Assembly (NCBI GenBank): GCA_038227745.1
Contig: JBBRPS010000480.1
Location: forward strand, 1-8,111
DNA from: DASPXY01 sp038227745
GTDB lineage: Bacteria; Planctomycetota; Planctomycetia; Gemmatales; Gemmataceae
Reading direction: 5' to 3'
DNA: 8,111 nucleotides
Part shown: positions 5,907 to 8,111 of the stretch, piece after piece
Position numbering within the stretch: the first letter of the stretch is position 1
How the letters are laid out: each line of letters begins with the position of its first letter
Position numbers and translations under genes: made by a program
Notes under the pieces: generated by a model
The model's database searches: none
Told to the model about the DNA's origin: nothing
Seen by the model: the letters and a program-made list of their open reading frames with translations, nothing else

Positions 5907-7943
5907 TTACCCGAACAGCATCCCCGCGTAGCCCACAACCCGGCTACGGTCGCCGGTCACGTCCGCCGAGGTCGCGTAGCCGACGCGCTCGGCCTTGCCC
6001 AGCCCGCCGAGCCGCTGCAGCGTCTCCATCACGATCACCGCCGGCAGCAGGCCGCACATGCTGATGTGGTTGCCGCGCACCGTCCGGTACACTTCCTCCG
6101 GATCGAGCCGCTCCAGCGCGGCCAGGGCCATTTCGTCGAGGCGGCGGTTCTCGGCGTCGGCGGCGAAGTGGTTCATGTCGCTGGAGATCAGCAGCAGCGG
6201 CCGGTCCTCGCGGCGCCTGAGCACCTCGGCCAGCCCCTCGGCGAAGCGCCGGCACGCCATCAGGTCGCCCTCACCGATGGCGATGCCGACCACGCGCACC
6301 TGCGGCGCCAGCCGCGCCAGGAACGGCAGCTCCACCTCGATCGCGTGCTCCTGCTGATGAGCTGCGGCGTCCAGCGCCAGGCCGGGGATGGCCTGCGCCA
6401 GTTCGCGCGCCAGCTCGGGGTCGGAGGCGACCGCGCCGCCCGGCAGCGCCCACTGCTGGTGCGGCGCGACGGCCCACTCCATGCCGTGGGACGTGTGCTT
6501 GGGGCCGATCACGATGACCGTCTTCGGAATGGCCAGGCGGCGAAGCACCGCGGCGGCGATGTGGCCCGAGAAGCGCAGCCCGGCGTGCGGCACCATCGCG
6601 GCGGGCCACGGCTCGGCGCTGCGCTCGCCGGCCAGCATCTCGTCCACCAGGGCGGACAGGGCCGCCGCCTCGCGCGGGTAGAAGGCGCCGGCGACGCCGG
6701 CGGGCCGCACCGCCGGCCCCGCGACGGGGCGCGGCGCCGTCGAGACCACGACCCGCGGCTCGGTGGTGTTGACCTCCAGGCTGAGGACCGGGGCCACCGC
6801 GGGCTCGCTGACGCGCGCCTGCCCGGCGGCCTCCTCGACGGCCTCCTCCGGCGAGCGTGCGGGGTCGAAGACCAGGCCGGCGCGGCCGCGCTCCATCACG
6901 AGCACGGCCCGGCGGCGCATGTCAATCCCGCGCAGGTCGGGGTCGCCGACGGTGCCGTGCATCGTCGGGTCGTAGAGCACCGCCAGGCCGACCGACAGCG
7001 TCTCCAAGTCCGCCTCGGTCACGCCGCGCGCCGTCACGGCCTGGGCGGCGCCCTGCGTCAGCTGGTACAGCGTGCCCTGCAGGGGCATCGCCGGCCGCAT
7101 GGACAGGTGGGTCAGCAGCAGAGGCTCCGCAGCCCGCGCCATGCTGACGCGCACCACCAGGCCGCTGACGTGCCCGTCCGGAGCGCCGGCGAAGGAGTAG
7201 CGCGGGGCCGCCCCCAGCAGGAAGGAGATCAGATTGGCGCGGCAGAAATCGGCGTAGGCGGCCACCTCCGCAGCCGACAGGAACACGCCGCCGGGGTCGT
7301 CGGGGGCGCCCTCGACCCGGGCGGGGCCGAAGACGCTGGCGCCCTCGAAGGTGAGCAGGGCGGTGTCGTCCTCCTTCCACAGGCTGGGGTGCAGGCCAGC
7401 CTTGGAGCAGACGTGTTCGAGGAAGGTGCGCGAGTCCCAGCCGTGCTCGGTGGCGACACCGGGCAGCAGCAGTCCGCGGCTGTCGCCGCGGCGGATGACG
7501 AGGCCGTGCTTGCCGCCGGTGACGACGGCCTGCACGCGGTCCTCGCCGCGCGCCTGGACGCTCTGCGGGTTGAAGAGCAGCCAGACCTCCAGGTCGAGGT
7601 AAGGCAGCTCGGCCGGCGAGACGGGCGGGAAGCGCACGTCTTCCAGGGCGGTGCGGTTGACGGCGTCGGCGAGGGCGTCGCGCAGGGGGACGGGCCGGTC
7701 GAGCATGCCGCCGCAGCAGGAGCGCAGATGCTTGCCGCGCTTGAGGCTGACGAAGGTGCCGGAGACGAGGCAGTCGGCGCAGTCGGCCGGCAGGGCGTCC
7801 GGCGCCGGCTGCTGGAAGTGTACGGCCGCCTGGAGGAAGTGGGCGGCCGCAGCGTGGATCTGCTGCCGCTGCGCCTCGGTGAGGTCGAGCTGCTGCGGGT
7901 GAGGCGCCGGGGCGGCGTGGCGGGCGACTTGTGCGGCCGTCAT
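5907..7943 (-). CDS. AMMECR1-AMMECR1-like-MEMO fusion (AmmeMemoRadiSam proteins A and B)
   Basis: This 678-residue cytoplasmic protein fuses two components of the AmmeMemoRadiSam system. Residues about 20-206 are AMMECR1: VSGTFVSLKRG, the LRSCCG form of the family's LRGC(I/V)G motif, DVRFPPVSPAEL, then HGLVIRRGDSRGLLLP and EHGWDSRTFLEHVCSKAGL. Residues about 220-395 resemble a decayed second AMMECR1 copy. Residues about 415-678 are MEMO, related to class III extradiol dioxygenases (LigB fold). Its metal-site motifs are intact: His453 in VPHAG, His483 in GPKHTSHG, Asp589 and His592 in SSDMNH, Cys630 in SMCG, plus EHAIEVELPFL. These match the positions of the iron/copper ligands described for human MEMO1. 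The reaction is not established. The partner radical SAM enzyme is absent from this window, which ends 168 bp upstream. The ATG at 7943 is chosen because GAGGA lies six bases ahead; an upstream start at 7976 lacks that support. The 51-bp gap to the CRTAC1-type gene suggests an operon. Confidence 0.93.
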   Translation of the reverse strand: MTAAQVARHAAPAPHPQQLDLTEAQRQQIHAAAAHFLQAAVHFQQPAPDALPADCADCLVSGTFVSLKRGKHLRSCCGGMLDRPVPLRDALADAVNRTALEDVRFPPVSPAELPYLDLEVWLLFNPQSVQARGEDRVQAVVTGGKHGLVIRRGDSRGLLLPGVATEHGWDSRTFLEHVCSKAGLHPSLWKEDDTALLTFEGASVFGPARVEGAPDDPGGVFLSAAEVAAYADFCRANLISFLLGAAPRYSFAGAPDGHVSGLVVRVSMARAAEPLLLTHLSMRPAMPLQGTLYQLTQGAAQAVTARGVTEADLETLSVGLAVLYDPTMHGTVGDPDLRGIDMRRRAVLVMERGRAGLVFDPARSPEEAVEEAAGQARVSEPAVAPVLSLEVNTTEPRVVVSTAPRPVAGPAVRPAGVAGAFYPREAAALSALVDEMLAGERSAEPWPAAMVPHAGLRFSGHIAAAVLRRLAIPKTVIVIGPKHTSHGMEWAVAPHQQWALPGGAVASDPELARELAQAIPGLALDAAAHQQEHAIEVELPFLARLAPQVRVVGIAIGEGDLMACRRFAEGLAEVLRRREDRPLLLISSDMNHFAADAENRRLDEMALAALERLDPEEVYRTVRGNHISMCGLLPAVIVMETLQRLGGLGKAERVGYATSADVTGDRSRVVGYAGMLFG

Positions 7944-7949
7944 CGTTGT

Positions 7950-7954
7950 TCCTC
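7950..7954 (-). promoter_or_regulatory. Ribosome binding site of the AMMECR1/MEMO fusion gene
   Basis: On the minus strand this reads GAGGA, six bases before the ATG at 7943. It decides that start over an in-frame ATG at 7976. Confidence 0.7.
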
Positions 7955-8111
7955 GCTGAAAACGTGCCGGGCGCACTGGAGCGGCAGGCCCCGCGCGCCC
8001 GGCGGACGGGTTGTTTGGGTTAGAGCGGTTTGCATTCGGGTGTAGCGGGGGGGCGCTTTGGAGTGCGGCGCTTGGCGCCGCTTTCCCTCTTTCTTTTCCT
8101 CTGGCCGGGCC
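7955..8111. other. Upstream region of the AMMECR1/MEMO gene
   Basis: This stretch up to the window edge holds no supported gene. I find no good sigma-70 promoter on the minus strand. The gene may be transcribed from beyond the window or from a promoter type I cannot recognise. It contains a run of seven or more G residues near 8047-8053 and a small hairpin at 8065-8081. Confidence 0.5.
8065..8081 (+). terminator. Possible intrinsic terminator facing right
   Basis: GCGGCGC (8065-8071), loop TTG and GCGCCGC (8075-8081) form a 7-bp G+C stem followed on the + strand by TTTCCCTCTTTCTTTTCCTC. This looks like a terminator for rightward transcription, yet no + strand gene ends here. It could stop antisense transcription, or it could be a leader hairpin of the minus-strand transcript. 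A chance structure in GC-rich DNA is also plausible. Confidence 0.35.

Noticed and set aside
4182..8045. A 1287-codon open frame on the + strand antisense to the AMMECR1/MEMO and CRTAC1 genes
   Set aside because: The translation is low-complexity (rich in Val, Ala, Gly, Arg, Asp, Gln, His) with no domain motifs. It is the mirror of two genes with clear families, and strong G/C bias at third codon positions removes stops from the antisense frame.

Overview
The window is GC-rich bacterial DNA (many stretches well above 70% G+C) with five convincing protein genes and several structured intergenic sites. The gene content suggests a planctomycete: a CRTAC1-type FG-GAP/ASPIC lipoprotein, a large AMMECR1/MEMO fusion, and a beta-ketoacyl synthase with a TSTRLND active-site loop. 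Family Gemmataceae is my best guess. This assignment is inference from gene families, since no rRNA or marker phylogeny is available here.

Layout. Positions 2-124 are an almost completely palindromic element with perfect 13-bp ends that include TA. It looks like a miniature inverted-repeat (MITE-type) insertion. An AT-richer leader (125-399) with a repeated TGGTCAAT box precedes a free-standing FabF-like synthase on the + strand (400-1683). A XerD-type tyrosine recombinase (1787-2710, +) follows, behind a small hairpin and a strong ribosome binding site. A 12-bp stem at 2721-2748 separates xerD from the convergent minus-strand genes and can serve as a terminator for either side.

The rest of the window is coded on the minus strand, read from right to left. 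First comes a 678-residue fusion of AMMECR1, a second AMMECR1-like copy and MEMO (7943-5907). After 51 bp comes a CRTAC1-family beta-propeller lipoprotein (5855-4008). A near-consensus sigma-70 promoter (3985-3957) then drives a secreted alpha/beta-hydrolase-fold protein (3914-2775) whose nucleophile position holds lysine instead of serine.

How the genes relate. The synthase serves lipid or polyketide chain elongation and XerD serves chromosome dimer resolution; nothing links them functionally. The AMMECR1/MEMO fusion and the CRTAC1 lipoprotein probably share a transcript. The most interesting locus is the fusion. It joins proteins A and B of the conserved but functionally unresolved AmmeMemoRadiSam system in one chain and adds a degenerate AMMECR1 copy between them. 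The radical SAM partner is not in this window.
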